A DNA stretch of 64,000 nucleotides from Leptolinea sp. HRD-7 (GTDB lineage: Bacteria > Chloroflexota > Anaerolineae > Anaerolineales > Anaerolineaceae), in contig AP024710.1 of the NCBI GenBank assembly GCA_024363285.1, positions 3,504,001 to 3,568,000 of the forward strand, read 5' to 3'. This document shows positions 27,295 through 35,474 of this stretch, one piece after another. The notes under the pieces are model-generated. The model did not search any database. It was not told the origin of the DNA and saw only the letters and a list, made by a program, of their open reading frames with translations. Position 1 is the first letter of the stretch. Each line of letters begins with the position of its first letter. A program made the translations under genes and the position numbers.

Positions 27295-28376
27295 CACACC
27301 GCTCCGGGTAACAGGAAAAAGGCCAGACCAAGAATAAAGTACACCGCCAGCAGAGACGCACCCTCAAGCCAGTTGGATTCTCCATCCATTGAAACCAGTG
27401 CGGCAATGACCACACCTGCCCCCAGCGAAACCAGCTCGAAAGGATTGAACATGAGGGTTAATGGATGTCCCATTGCCAGACTGATGAAAACCAACAGCGG
27501 CGCCACCAGGAGGGCGATTTGTAAACTGGAAGATAGAGAAATCTCGATGCTTAATTCCATCTTATTGCGGTATGCCGCCTGAACGGCTACCAGATGTTCT
27601 GCCACATTGCCAACAATAGGGATCAAAATGATGCCGATGAAAAATTCTGACAGTCCAAACTGGCTGACAACAACTTCAACTGAGCCAACCAGCAACTCTG
27701 AAAGGAGCACCACACCTAACGTGGCAATAGCCAGAACAAAAATGGCGGTCTTTACAGAATAAACAGGTTTTTTATGGTTTTCGGGTTCTTCAGCCGTAAT
27801 AGGGGAATCGGAGTGCTTCAAGCTGTAGATGATACCCAACACGTATAGAACCACCATGACTCCGGCAACGCCCAGGCTGAGCGTCTCCACACCCACAGAA
27901 CCTTCGTCACCCATTGAATGCCCAAAAAAGGAAGGCACCACCAACGCGAGAATGGTCATGGCAAGCAAAACAGCATAATTGCCTGCCTGTTTGCGGTCAA
28001 ATTTTTGCAGGCCGTTTTTCAACCCACCTAACAGGAGCGAAGTCCCCATTACCAGAAGAAGGTTCCCCAAAATGGAACCGGTGATAGATGCTTTAACAAG
28101 TTCCAGCAACCCTTCGCGTATGGCAACCAGCGTAATAATCAACTCGGCGGCGTTTCCCAGTGTGGCATTTAAAAGGCCGCCAATTTTGGGACCTGTGTAA
28201 TGCGCCAAAGCTTCTGTGGATGACCCAATGTAGCCCGCCAGAGGGATGACACCAATGGCTGCCAGCGCAAAAACCCAGGCGTCTCCCCAGTGAGCAAAAT
28301 GTGCGATTGCCGCCAGAATGCCGGCTAAAATAAGTATTGTTGTTGGATTTTCATCCAGTATACGTTTTATTGTCAT
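27294..28376 (-). CDS. cax: Ca2+/H+ antiporter, CaCA superfamily
   Basis: The product (360 residues from ATG 28376; GTG 28382 is an alternative) has eleven or so membrane segments in two homologous halves, each with the signature helix: GNAAELI in the first and GNVAEHLVA in the second, where the Glu residues transport the cation. An acidic loop links the halves. The family exports Ca2+ in exchange for protons. A TATAAT box lies so close upstream that the mRNA would be leaderless. The gene is divergent from a Ser/Thr kinase gene. Confidence 0.9.
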   Translation of the reverse strand: MTIKRILDENPTTILILAGILAAIAHFAHWGDAWVFALAAIGVIPLAGYIGSSTEALAHYTGPKIGGLLNATLGNAAELIITLVAIREGLLELVKASITGSILGNLLLVMGTSLLLGGLKNGLQKFDRKQAGNYAVLLAMTILALVVPSFFGHSMGDEGSVGVETLSLGVAGVMVVLYVLGIIYSLKHSDSPITAEEPENHKKPVYSVKTAIFVLAIATLGVVLLSELLVGSVEVVVSQFGLSEFFIGIILIPIVGNVAEHLVAVQAAYRNKMELSIEISLSSSLQIALLVAPLLVFISLAMGHPLTLMFNPFELVSLGAGVVIAALVSMDGESNWLEGASLLAVYFILGLAFFLLPGAV

Positions 28377-28384
28377 AATCACAA

Positions 28385-28390
28385 ATTATA
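28385..28390 (-). promoter_or_regulatory. Extended -10 box of the antiporter gene
   Basis: TATAAT on the minus strand, eight bases before the ATG at 28376, so transcription would begin about two bases before the start codon. The -35 is weak. Confidence 0.4.
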
Positions 28391-28431
28391 CCCACGAATA
28401 ATGGCAGCGATTAACTCACAAGTCCACATGT

Positions 28432-28437
28432 TATAAT
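28432..28437 (+). promoter_or_regulatory. -10 box of the second kinase gene, leaderless geometry
   Basis: TATAAT on the plus strand ends eight bases before the ATG at 28446. No Shine-Dalgarno sequence fits in between. The -35 (TTAACT, 15-base spacer) is poor. Confidence 0.45.
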
Positions 28438-28445
28438 CGCGTTAA

Positions 28446-29525
28446 ATGACTTCGCCAATTGCCACAAATCCGGTTCTTTCGAACCGATATCAATTGCTTC
28501 AGACGCTGGGCAGCGGAGGGACAGCCGTTGTCTACCGGGCGCGCGACCTTATGTTAGAGCGCCAGGTGGCCATTAAAGTATTGCGTCCCGATTTCACCCG
28601 CGACGAATCCTTTCGTGAACGCTTCAGGCAAGAAGCCAAATCCGCGGCAAATATTACCCACCCCAACATTGTAACCGTGCATGATTTCGGCCTTGACCAC
28701 GACCGTTTGTTCATCGTGATGGAATATGTTCCTGGAACAGACCTGAAAACTGTCATTCGACAGCATGGCCCATTCCAGGTTGAAGATTCCATCCCGCTTA
28801 TTTTGCAGGCCTGTGCCGGTCTCGGCTACGCGCATCGTTCGGGCATTGTTCATTGTGACGTCAAACCCCACAATATGCTGGTAACTCCAGAAGGTCAGCT
28901 CAAGGTCACTGATTTTGGCATTGCCCGCGCCCTTGCCGGCATTCATCCGGATGAGAAAAGTGAAGTTGTCTGGGGGTCTCCGCAGTATTTCTCCCCTGAA
29001 CAGGCATCCGGCGGAGCGCCTTCACCGGCTTCCGATGTGTACTCTCTGGGTGTTGTTTTGTATGAAATGCTGACCGGCAAATTGCCGCTCAACGCGGAAA
29101 CGGCCACCGAACTGGCACGTATGCATCGTGATGTTCCCCCGGTCCCACCGCGAAAGGTCAACCCGTCCATCCCGGTTGATTTGGAACGAATCTTGCTAAA
29201 AGTGTTGTCAAAAGAACCTTCAGCCCGGTATCGAACAGCCGACCAGTTCGGTCAAATGTTATCCACATTTGGCCGCGCCCCCGATCTTATCCCCAAACCT
29301 GCACCGGTTGAGGCCGCCCCAATTGAAGTTTCACGCCCCAAAACGGTAAAACAGAAATCCGCAAGAAGAGACGAATCGTTTGAGGAACATATTAATGAAC
29401 TTCTGGAAGAGTTCATTAATATTGACTGGATCACAATCGGGTTAGGATTACTGGCTTTCATTGCCGTCGGCGGGCTGTTCCCATACTGGTCTTATATCTT
29501 CTCGTTTTTATCTTCCATTCAATGA
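28446..29525 (+). CDS. Membrane-anchored Ser/Thr protein kinase, non-RD type
   Basis: A 359-residue Hanks-type kinase. Gly-loop LGSGGTAVVY (21-30), Lys44, catalytic H-C-D-V-K-P-H-N at 136-143, DFG at 156-158 and SPEQ. The Arg of the usual HRD is Cys, so it belongs to the non-RD class, which does not depend on activation-loop phosphorylation in the usual way. A 50-residue Pro/Ala/Lys linker leads to a C-terminal membrane helix (about 333-352) with almost nothing outside, so the kinase faces the cytoplasm and has no extracellular sensor. Rpe follows 12 bp downstream. Confidence 0.9.
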   Translation: MTSPIATNPVLSNRYQLLQTLGSGGTAVVYRARDLMLERQVAIKVLRPDFTRDESFRERFRQEAKSAANITHPNIVTVHDFGLDHDRLFIVMEYVPGTDLKTVIRQHGPFQVEDSIPLILQACAGLGYAHRSGIVHCDVKPHNMLVTPEGQLKVTDFGIARALAGIHPDEKSEVVWGSPQYFSPEQASGGAPSPASDVYSLGVVLYEMLTGKLPLNAETATELARMHRDVPPVPPRKVNPSIPVDLERILLKVLSKEPSARYRTADQFGQMLSTFGRAPDLIPKPAPVEAAPIEVSRPKTVKQKSARRDESFEEHINELLEEFINIDWITIGLGLLAFIAVGGLFPYWSYIFSFLSSIQ

Positions 29526-29537
29526 GACGGATCGTTA

Positions 29538-30197
29538 ATGGCAGTACTTCTTTCACCTTCTATTCTTTCTGCTGATTTCTCCCGGTTAGGAGATGAAATC
29601 CGCGCGGTCGAAAAAGCCGGCGTGGATTGGATTCATATCGATGTGATAGATGGGCATTTCGCGCCCAACCTCACTATGGGGCCTTTTATTGTGGAGACCT
29701 GCAAAGGTATTACCAATCTTCCGCTGGATGTCCATTTGATGATCGATAACGCGGATAAATTTGTGAATGTCTTCGCCAATGCCGGCGCCGGGTGCATTTC
29801 GGTCCATCTGGAAGGGAATCCAAACATTTTTCGCACATTACAGGAAGTCCGTTCACTGAATGTCAAAACGGGTCTGGTGCTAAACCCGGGAACACCGATC
29901 GCCGCGTCAGAAGCCGTATTGCATCTGGTGGATTATGTTCTATTAATGTCTGTAAATCCGGGCTATTCCGGACAAAAATTTCAACCTGTCACCTTCGAAC
30001 GTGTGAAACAAATGCGCGCGTTGCTCGATAAAATAAACCCGACCGCCGCCATTGAAGTTGATGGTGGAATTACAGCCGAAAATATAAAGCCTTTGCACGA
30101 AGCCGGCGCAACGATTTTTGTGGCCGCGACGGCTGTATTTAAGCATCCCGGCGGCCCCGAGGAAGGAGTCCGCGCGTTGCGTAACGCGCTTCGTTAA
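29538..30197 (+). CDS. rpe: Ribulose-phosphate 3-epimerase
   Basis: A 219-residue TIM barrel with the two family signatures: ILSADFSRLGDEI with HIDVIDGHFAPN, and LMSVNPGYSGQKF, then EVDGGITAEN. The His and Asp metal ligands are all present. It interconverts ribulose-5-phosphate and xylulose-5-phosphate in the pentose phosphate pathway. It is probably co-transcribed with the kinase gene 12 bp upstream. Confidence 0.96.
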   Translation: MAVLLSPSILSADFSRLGDEIRAVEKAGVDWIHIDVIDGHFAPNLTMGPFIVETCKGITNLPLDVHLMIDNADKFVNVFANAGAGCISVHLEGNPNIFRTLQEVRSLNVKTGLVLNPGTPIAASEAVLHLVDYVLLMSVNPGYSGQKFQPVTFERVKQMRALLDKINPTAAIEVDGGITAENIKPLHEAGATIFVAATAVFKHPGGPEEGVRALRNALR

Positions 30198-30204
30198 ACA
30201 AAAA

Positions 30205-30222
30205 TCACGGCCTGCGCCGTGA
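30205..30222. terminator. Hairpin between rpe and rpmB
   Basis: TCACGGC and GCCGTGA form a 7-bp stem with a CTGC tetraloop between convergent genes; T-tract on the plus strand is short (CCTTT), and an AAAAA run gives T5 on the minus strand. Confidence 0.6.
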
Positions 30223-30256
30223 CCTTTGTAACGTTATCGCAATGAACAACGGTAAA

Positions 30257-30439
30257 TTATGAAACCTTCACCATTGTCCGAATGCATCTTGCACAAACCG
30301 TTTTTTGAACCTTTCGCCCATTTTCGAAGACGGAAATCTTCTGGAGATTGGGGCGAAAGATGCGGTTTGTGGCGCGCTGAGAGAAACTTCGATTGTGACC
30401 AAAGGTGGTCGTCTTCCCACAACATTCACACCGTGCCAT
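30257..30439 (-). CDS. rpmB: 50S ribosomal protein L28
   Basis: A 60-residue L28: MARCECCGK, G-H-N-R-S-F-S-x-R-A-T-N-R-I-F-R-P-N-L, and CARCIRT near the end. The two Cys pairs mark the zinc-binding (C+) form. An AAAGGA ribosome binding site precedes the ATG. It stands alone with its own promoter, and is divergent from asp23 as L28 often is in monoderm bacteria. Confidence 0.95.
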   Translation of the reverse strand: MARCECCGKTTTFGHNRSFSQRATNRIFRPNLQKISVFENGRKVQKTVCARCIRTMVKVS

Positions 30440-30496
30440 CTTGAAATCCTTTCAAACCTTGATTGCAACCAGCCTAATCATGTACTGCAAAACGGC

Positions 30497-30525
30497 ATTC
30501 TACCATAAATCGTATCTTTCCTCAA
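30497..30525 (-). promoter_or_regulatory. Predicted promoter of rpmB
   Basis: On the minus strand TTGAGG and TAGAAT are 17 bases apart, about 60 bp upstream of the rpmB ATG. Confidence 0.55.
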
Positions 30526-30561
30526 GAAATCAGGTTAATTATTAGAGAGAGGGTATCGTCC

Positions 30562-30918
30562 ATGAGCGAAAGTAATAACAAATTCGGCAACATTTACGTC
30601 TCACATCATGCCATTGCTACCATCGCATGCCAGTCAACACTGGAATCGTATGGTGTTGTAGGACTTGCGGCAAAGAATCTGGTGGAAGGGCTGGCTCAGG
30701 TACTGGTCAAAGATCCTACCCTGGGTGTGGATGTACATTATGACGGCCAAACCATCAAAATTGATCTTTATATCGTAGTCGAATACGGCACTAGAATCAC
30801 CTCAGTTTCCAGCAGTGTGGCAGATAATGTTGCCTACCAGGTGGAAAAAGCCCTTGGTATTCCGGTCAGCCATGTTGATGTACATGTCCGTGGATTGCGA
30901 ATCAGCAATCCCGATTAA
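30562..30918 (+). CDS. Asp23/Gls24-family envelope stress protein
   Basis: A 118-residue small alpha/beta protein of the Asp23/DUF322 family: G-N-I-Y-V-S-H-H-A-I-A-T-I-A start, GVVGLAAKN, and the end V-D-V-H-V-R-G-L-R. It has no membrane helix. In Firmicutes, relatives next to FakA (YloU) share this position beside YloV. It precedes fakA by 32 bp with a good AGAGAGGG ribosome binding site. Confidence 0.88.
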   Translation: MSESNNKFGNIYVSHHAIATIACQSTLESYGVVGLAAKNLVEGLAQVLVKDPTLGVDVHYDGQTIKIDLYIVVEYGTRITSVSSSVADNVAYQVEKALGIPVSHVDVHVRGLRISNPD

Positions 30919-30950
30919 TTCTGCCATTATCTGTCTTACTGAGGAGCATT

Positions 30951-32636
30951 ATGAGTAAAGAATCGACCACTTCTCCCGCGCCAGTAGCGGAATCAGTGCC
31001 ATCCTGTACCTCCATTGATGGACAGGGTTTAAAAGAGTTGATCGAAGCTGCCATGACCTGGGTAAAAACCAATCAACAAACGATCAACGCGTTGAATGTT
31101 TTCCCGGTACCCGATGGCGATACCGGGACAAATATGTTGCTCACCATGCAGGCGGCATATAACGAAATTGCCAATGCGGGTGAGAAAAATGTTGGAAAAA
31201 TGGCTCATTCCGTTGCTCAGGGCGCGTTGATGGGTGCCCGTGGTAATTCAGGTGTGATCCTTTCACAGATCTGGCGCGGATTCGCCCGGGGATTAGACAG
31301 CCAGGATACGCTGGATGTCGAATCCTTCGCCCGAGCGCTTGAAGAAAGCCGCGCTACGGCATACAAAGGTGTTGTCCGCCCGGTTGAAGGTACGATTCTG
31401 ACGGTCATAAAAGATGTCTCCATAGCTGCCCGAGAGGCGTCGCAGGAAACCAATGACTTGATCGAAATGCTCGATAAGGTGGTAAAAGCTGCCGACGATT
31501 CCGTTCAGCATACTCCAGAGCTTCTACCGATTTTGAAACAGGCTGGTGTGGTCGACTCCGGTGGCAAAGGTCTATTCTTCCTGTTGGAAGGTATGCAGCG
31601 CCACATGAAAGGTCTTCCTCTTGAAACGGCCATAGCCGCCGTTCAACCTCTGGCTGCAATGAACCTTGAAAACACCCTGGAAGAAGTGGAACCCGGACAG
31701 GATTACGAAGTGGTTGTGGATTTCAGACCATTTGAAGAATTAAATCTGGAACAATTCTATGAAGGACTGGCTGAGATCGGTACCTCCATTCAGGTAGGTG
31801 AAGGTGACGGAATGTACCGCATGCACATTCATGTGGCTACAGATAAAAAATATGACCCCATCGAATATACCCTGAAGCTGGGGACAGTCACCAAAGTGGC
31901 AATGGAAAACCTGATAGCCCAGGTGGAAGACCGCCAGGAAAGCAGCGATCAGAAGATCAATCTGGCACCGGTAGAACCGGGGCATATCGCTGTAGTGGCT
32001 GTTTCACCCGGTAAGGGTATCTCACGCATTTTTGCCAGCCTTGGCGTCGCCGCGATCGTGGAAGGCGGTCAGACCATGAATCCGTCTACCGAAGAGATCC
32101 TGCATGCGTTAGAAAACCTGCCGACCGACAAGATCATTATCCTCCCCAATAACAAGAACATCATTATGGCCGCGCAATCTGCCGCGTCGGTAACCGTTAA
32201 GAAAGTAGCGGTCATTCCCGCGAAGACTGTTCCGCAAGGGCTTTCCGCCATGCTTCGCCTGGTAGGTGATGCCGATTTCGATCATGTTGTCACCGAAATG
32301 AACGAAGCGATTAACGAAGTAGAAACCGGCGAAATAACAGTTGCCACCCGCACCGTGGAGATTAACGGTGTCGATGTGAAATCTGGTGAAGTGATTGCGT
32401 TATTAAATGGCAAACTTGTGAATGCCTCACCAACTCTGGAAGAAGCCGTTGATGGATTATTGAAAAGCGCCGGTACCGAAGACCGTGAGCGAATTACTAT
32501 TTTCTATGGCGCGAATATAGCAAAAAATGACGTCAACCGTATCGCAGATAATATCCGCAATAAATATCCCAATCATGAAATTGAAGTGCATGAAGGTGCG
32601 CAACCGCATTACCAGTTTATCTTTATGATTGAATAA
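30951..32636 (+). CDS. fakA: DAK2/DhaL-domain fatty acid kinase FakA (YloV)
   Basis: A 561-residue protein. The N-terminal DhaL (Dak2) domain, about 25-215, has FPVPDGDTGTNM (52-62, Asp residues chelating Mg-ATP) and GARGNSGVILSQ. A middle domain and a C-terminal alpha/beta part (YGANIAKNDVN) complete the FakA/YloV architecture. FakA phosphorylates fatty acids bound to FakB to give acyl-phosphate for phospholipid synthesis. fakB follows two bases after the stop, an arrangement that supports the pairing. Confidence 0.93.
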   Translation: MSKESTTSPAPVAESVPSCTSIDGQGLKELIEAAMTWVKTNQQTINALNVFPVPDGDTGTNMLLTMQAAYNEIANAGEKNVGKMAHSVAQGALMGARGNSGVILSQIWRGFARGLDSQDTLDVESFARALEESRATAYKGVVRPVEGTILTVIKDVSIAAREASQETNDLIEMLDKVVKAADDSVQHTPELLPILKQAGVVDSGGKGLFFLLEGMQRHMKGLPLETAIAAVQPLAAMNLENTLEEVEPGQDYEVVVDFRPFEELNLEQFYEGLAEIGTSIQVGEGDGMYRMHIHVATDKKYDPIEYTLKLGTVTKVAMENLIAQVEDRQESSDQKINLAPVEPGHIAVVAVSPGKGISRIFASLGVAAIVEGGQTMNPSTEEILHALENLPTDKIIILPNNKNIIMAAQSAASVTVKKVAVIPAKTVPQGLSAMLRLVGDADFDHVVTEMNEAINEVETGEITVATRTVEINGVDVKSGEVIALLNGKLVNASPTLEEAVDGLLKSAGTEDRERITIFYGANIAKNDVNRIADNIRNKYPNHEIEVHEGAQPHYQFIFMIE

Positions 32637-32638
32637 CC

Positions 32639-33439
32639 ATGCCCCCCATCACCATTCTCACCGACTCAGCCGCTGAATTCATTCATAAGACATTTCCCGG
32701 GGATGACCTTGTCAGGATCATCCCCTTATCGGTATGCGAAAATCCTCGTGAAGAAAAATATCGGCTACAACCGGCTTCAGACCATGAAATCCAGATTTAT
32801 CTGCAGAAAGAGTGCCAGAACGCGGGGCATGTCATCGCGATCCTTTCATCGGGTTCATTATCAGGTCTTCCCGGTCAGATATTGCGGTTGATCAAAGCAT
32901 CCTCGGTATCTCCTACTCTGGTGATGATTGATACAGCTTCGATCGGTCTGGGAACCGGTTATATGGTAGAAAAAGCGGCGCGAATGGCGGCAGAAGGAAA
33001 GATTTGGTCAGATATTGAACAAACAATCCGTGAAGATTGTTCAATGTTATACACCATAGCCATCCTGCCGGATATTCATCCACTGGTACCCATCGGTCTG
33101 GTTGACGAAGCTCAGGCAAACGCGGCATCTATACTGGGAATCCTATCCATTTTTTCAATGGAAGAAGGCCTACCCACTCCACTGGGAAAAGTTCGCAACC
33201 GCCGGGCAGCTTATGAATACCTGGTTGAGTTTATTGATGAATTCGAACGCTTCCATTTGATCGCCATTGCCCATGAGGGAAATGCTGAACCCGGTGACCT
33301 TCAGGTTATTCGCGATCATTTGAATGAATTCTTTCCCGGGAATACCCTGCAATTGTTTACCACCAACTCTGCATGGAAAACGATCTTTGGCCCGCACAGT
33401 TTTGGGATGGTGATCATCTCTAGCGAAGATAACCGGTAA
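32639..33439 (+). CDS. fakB: DegV-family fatty-acid-binding protein (FakB-like)
   Basis: A 266-residue DegV fold protein beginning with ITILTDSAAEF, with L-S-S-G-S-L-S-G-L and I-D-T-A-S-I-G-L-G-T-G, the residues that surround the bound fatty acid. Some conserved positions differ from typical DegV (no RxxTSQP-like phosphate loop is evident near 60-80). It presents the acyl chain to FakA. Two-base spacing from fakA indicates coupling. Confidence 0.88.
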   Translation: MPPITILTDSAAEFIHKTFPGDDLVRIIPLSVCENPREEKYRLQPASDHEIQIYLQKECQNAGHVIAILSSGSLSGLPGQILRLIKASSVSPTLVMIDTASIGLGTGYMVEKAARMAAEGKIWSDIEQTIREDCSMLYTIAILPDIHPLVPIGLVDEAQANAASILGILSIFSMEEGLPTPLGKVRNRRAAYEYLVEFIDEFERFHLIAIAHEGNAEPGDLQVIRDHLNEFFPGNTLQLFTTNSAWKTIFGPHSFGMVIISSEDNR

Positions 33440-33492
33440 TCAACTTTTCACTGGCTGTTACCTGGTGCTATAATCCATGCCAGGGAGCAAGA

Positions 33493-33996
33493 ATGGATAG
33501 ATTGGTTCTGGTTCTCAACGCCAATTATGAGCCGATCAATGTGTGCAATACACGGCGCGCGATCGGAATGATTTTGGCAGAAAGGGCTTCTTTGGTAAAG
33601 AATGGAAGGGGGGTAATTCATACCATCAGCCGGGTATATCCTCGTCCATCAGTCATCCGATTGGATAAAATGGTCTCTCGCCCAAGACCACGAATTTTGC
33701 TTAATCGCCGTGAAATATTCCGGCGCGATAATTACACCTGTCAATATTGCGGGAAACACTCAATGACTCTGACCATTGACCATGTTATCCCAAGACACAA
33801 AGGCGGCGAACATATATGGACAAATGTTGTGGCTGCCTGTGCCGGCTGCAACCATCGCAAAGGGGGAAAGACAGCGGAAGAAGTAGGAATGCGCCTGTTA
33901 CGGGTACCGAAGGAGCCTCCCGCTTCGGCTATGTATCTTTTTGGCCATCATATGGATGAAAACCAGGAATGGCAAGAATTTTTATCAGGGTGGTAA
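33493..33996 (+). CDS. HNH endonuclease
   Basis: A 167-residue protein with N-terminal half LVLNANYEPINVCNTRRA that is typical of a widespread HNH subfamily, and an HNH domain about 75-140: Y-T-C-Q-Y-C-G, TIDHVIPRHKGG, N-V-V-A-A-C-x-x-C-N. Two CxxC pairs hold zinc. The family is chromosomal and common in Chloroflexota and Cyanobacteria; role unproven. The N-terminal TRRA and lack of neighbours with mobile genes argue against a homing element. Confidence 0.85.
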   Translation: MDRLVLVLNANYEPINVCNTRRAIGMILAERASLVKNGRGVIHTISRVYPRPSVIRLDKMVSRPRPRILLNRREIFRRDNYTCQYCGKHSMTLTIDHVIPRHKGGEHIWTNVVAACAGCNHRKGGKTAEEVGMRLLRVPKEPPASAMYLFGHHMDENQEWQEFLSGW

Positions 33997-34013
33997 CATC
34001 ACAAGATCTGTAA

Positions 34014-34031
34014 GTTGGGCTATACCCCAAC
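34014..34031. terminator. Weak hairpin between convergent genes
   Basis: GTTGGG and CCCAAC form a 6-bp stem around a 6-base loop, 17 bp after the HNH gene. No T-tract, so termination is uncertain. Confidence 0.3.
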
Positions 34032-34058
34032 CTGTCCGCTTGTACCCCGGGCTAACTT

Positions 34059-35474
34059 CTATTGAAACAGCCGGAGTACGATCTGCGGGGTCACCCAGGC
34101 TTCAATTGCGGCAGCTACCAATAGCAGGGGAATCACCAGCCCGATCATTACCTTGACCCAATCCGCCATCGCCCGTACCCAGGTTTCGCCAAAGGTTTCC
34201 TGAGCAGCCGGAGTGGCAAGCTTGGCCCCGGCATACACAATGGCGGCAGTTGCCAGAATAGCTGCTGGAATTTCAATTACTCCATGTGGTAGAACCATTG
34301 AAGTAACAAATTGAACAGCCGGGAATCCATTGTTTGAAAGGATCTGCCCAAGGTAACCTATTGAGGCGATTGTGAAAAAAATTGGCAGCAATCCCATGAT
34401 GCCGAAAGAGAATACTCCAAGTACCATTCCAAGGATCAACGCGCGGACGTTCTGCCACCAAATGGTTATTACTGGCGCGAATGAGAACAATGGCCAGTAT
34501 TGGATAAGTTTTCGAACCCCATCCGCCACATCTGAACCATCTTTATTCAGTTCTATCGGGAACTGGGTGACCAGATATTGACCGGTAAAAAATGCTGCCA
34601 CGCAAATGACCACCACTACCGCCACCGCCCATCGCATCCGGTAAATCACCAGGGGTAATACCCGCCCGAACCATTCTCTGAGACTGGAAGCGCCATCCAG
34701 GAATTGTTCCTTGAAGACACGCCAACCCCACTTGAAATTCAGTACATCGATCTCTCGCCCCAACAGCTCTTCGCGTTGAAAATGCGCCAGACCAACCCGA
34801 ATAAGCAACAGTGAGAAAACAACCAATCCAAAGACCACCCACCACAGTGTGGCGTAATTTCCCCAGAACATCACCATACTTTCACCCTGGATTAAGAACG
34901 CCACCGGCAAAATGATAAAACTGGAGAGCAGATTGGCTGACCGCACCGATGTCGCCTGGCATGAAACGACCACCGCGCCGGCGACCATCAAGAAAGCCTG
35001 CACTGTTGTCATAAAAATTACCAGGATCAGCAATTGGATATCCGGAATGGGTATCTTCGAAATTGCCAGACCCACAAGATATACGGTCATCCCGAGGTAA
35101 CTCGAAAACAATGGAGGCACAGTGGATGACAATAACTTGCCCATGTACAACTGCCAGTCCTCCAGAGGAGTGTTTAAAAGCGGTTCAATACTGCCTCGTT
35201 CCTTCTCTCCGACAAACGACTCAAGCGCGATAACCAGCGACACTGAGATGGGAAAGAAACCAACGATCATCAAAAGGAACGGGATCAATCGCTCCGCGAT
35301 GATCGCCGCGCCATACTGGTTGACAAATCCCAACATCTGGCCAGCGGTAAAATTCATCAAGAAGGGGAACAGAATTGTCAACCCGATGATCGGAAAGATA
35401 ATCCGCCAATCACGGAATTGGTCCCGCACTTCGCGCCGGGCAATCACTAGCACCGGATGGAGAGATCTAAGCAT
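34059..35474 (-). CDS. ABC-2 type permease fused to a SpoIIM-like domain
   Basis: ATG 35474 is chosen because GAGG stands nine bases upstream and it overlaps the ATPase stop by 8 bp. The 471-residue protein has an N-terminal ABC-2 membrane domain (about 1-255, with ARREVRDQFRDWR and G-E-K-E-R-G-S-I-E-P-L-L-N-T-P, the NatB-like signature) and a C-terminal SpoIIM/DUF95-like membrane domain (about 285-465) with A-L-I-L-G-M-V-L-G-V-F-S-F-G and LPHGVIEIPA. Usually these are separate proteins. Together with the ATPase upstream it should form an exporter of unknown substrate. Confidence 0.85.
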   Translation of the reverse strand: MLRSLHPVLVIARREVRDQFRDWRIIFPIIGLTILFPFLMNFTAGQMLGFVNQYGAAIIAERLIPFLLMIVGFFPISVSLVIALESFVGEKERGSIEPLLNTPLEDWQLYMGKLLSSTVPPLFSSYLGMTVYLVGLAISKIPIPDIQLLILVIFMTTVQAFLMVAGAVVVSCQATSVRSANLLSSFIILPVAFLIQGESMVMFWGNYATLWWVVFGLVVFSLLLIRVGLAHFQREELLGREIDVLNFKWGWRVFKEQFLDGASSLREWFGRVLPLVIYRMRWAVAVVVVICVAAFFTGQYLVTQFPIELNKDGSDVADGVRKLIQYWPLFSFAPVITIWWQNVRALILGMVLGVFSFGIMGLLPIFFTIASIGYLGQILSNNGFPAVQFVTSMVLPHGVIEIPAAILATAAIVYAGAKLATPAAQETFGETWVRAMADWVKVMIGLVIPLLLVAAAIEAWVTPQIVLRLFQ

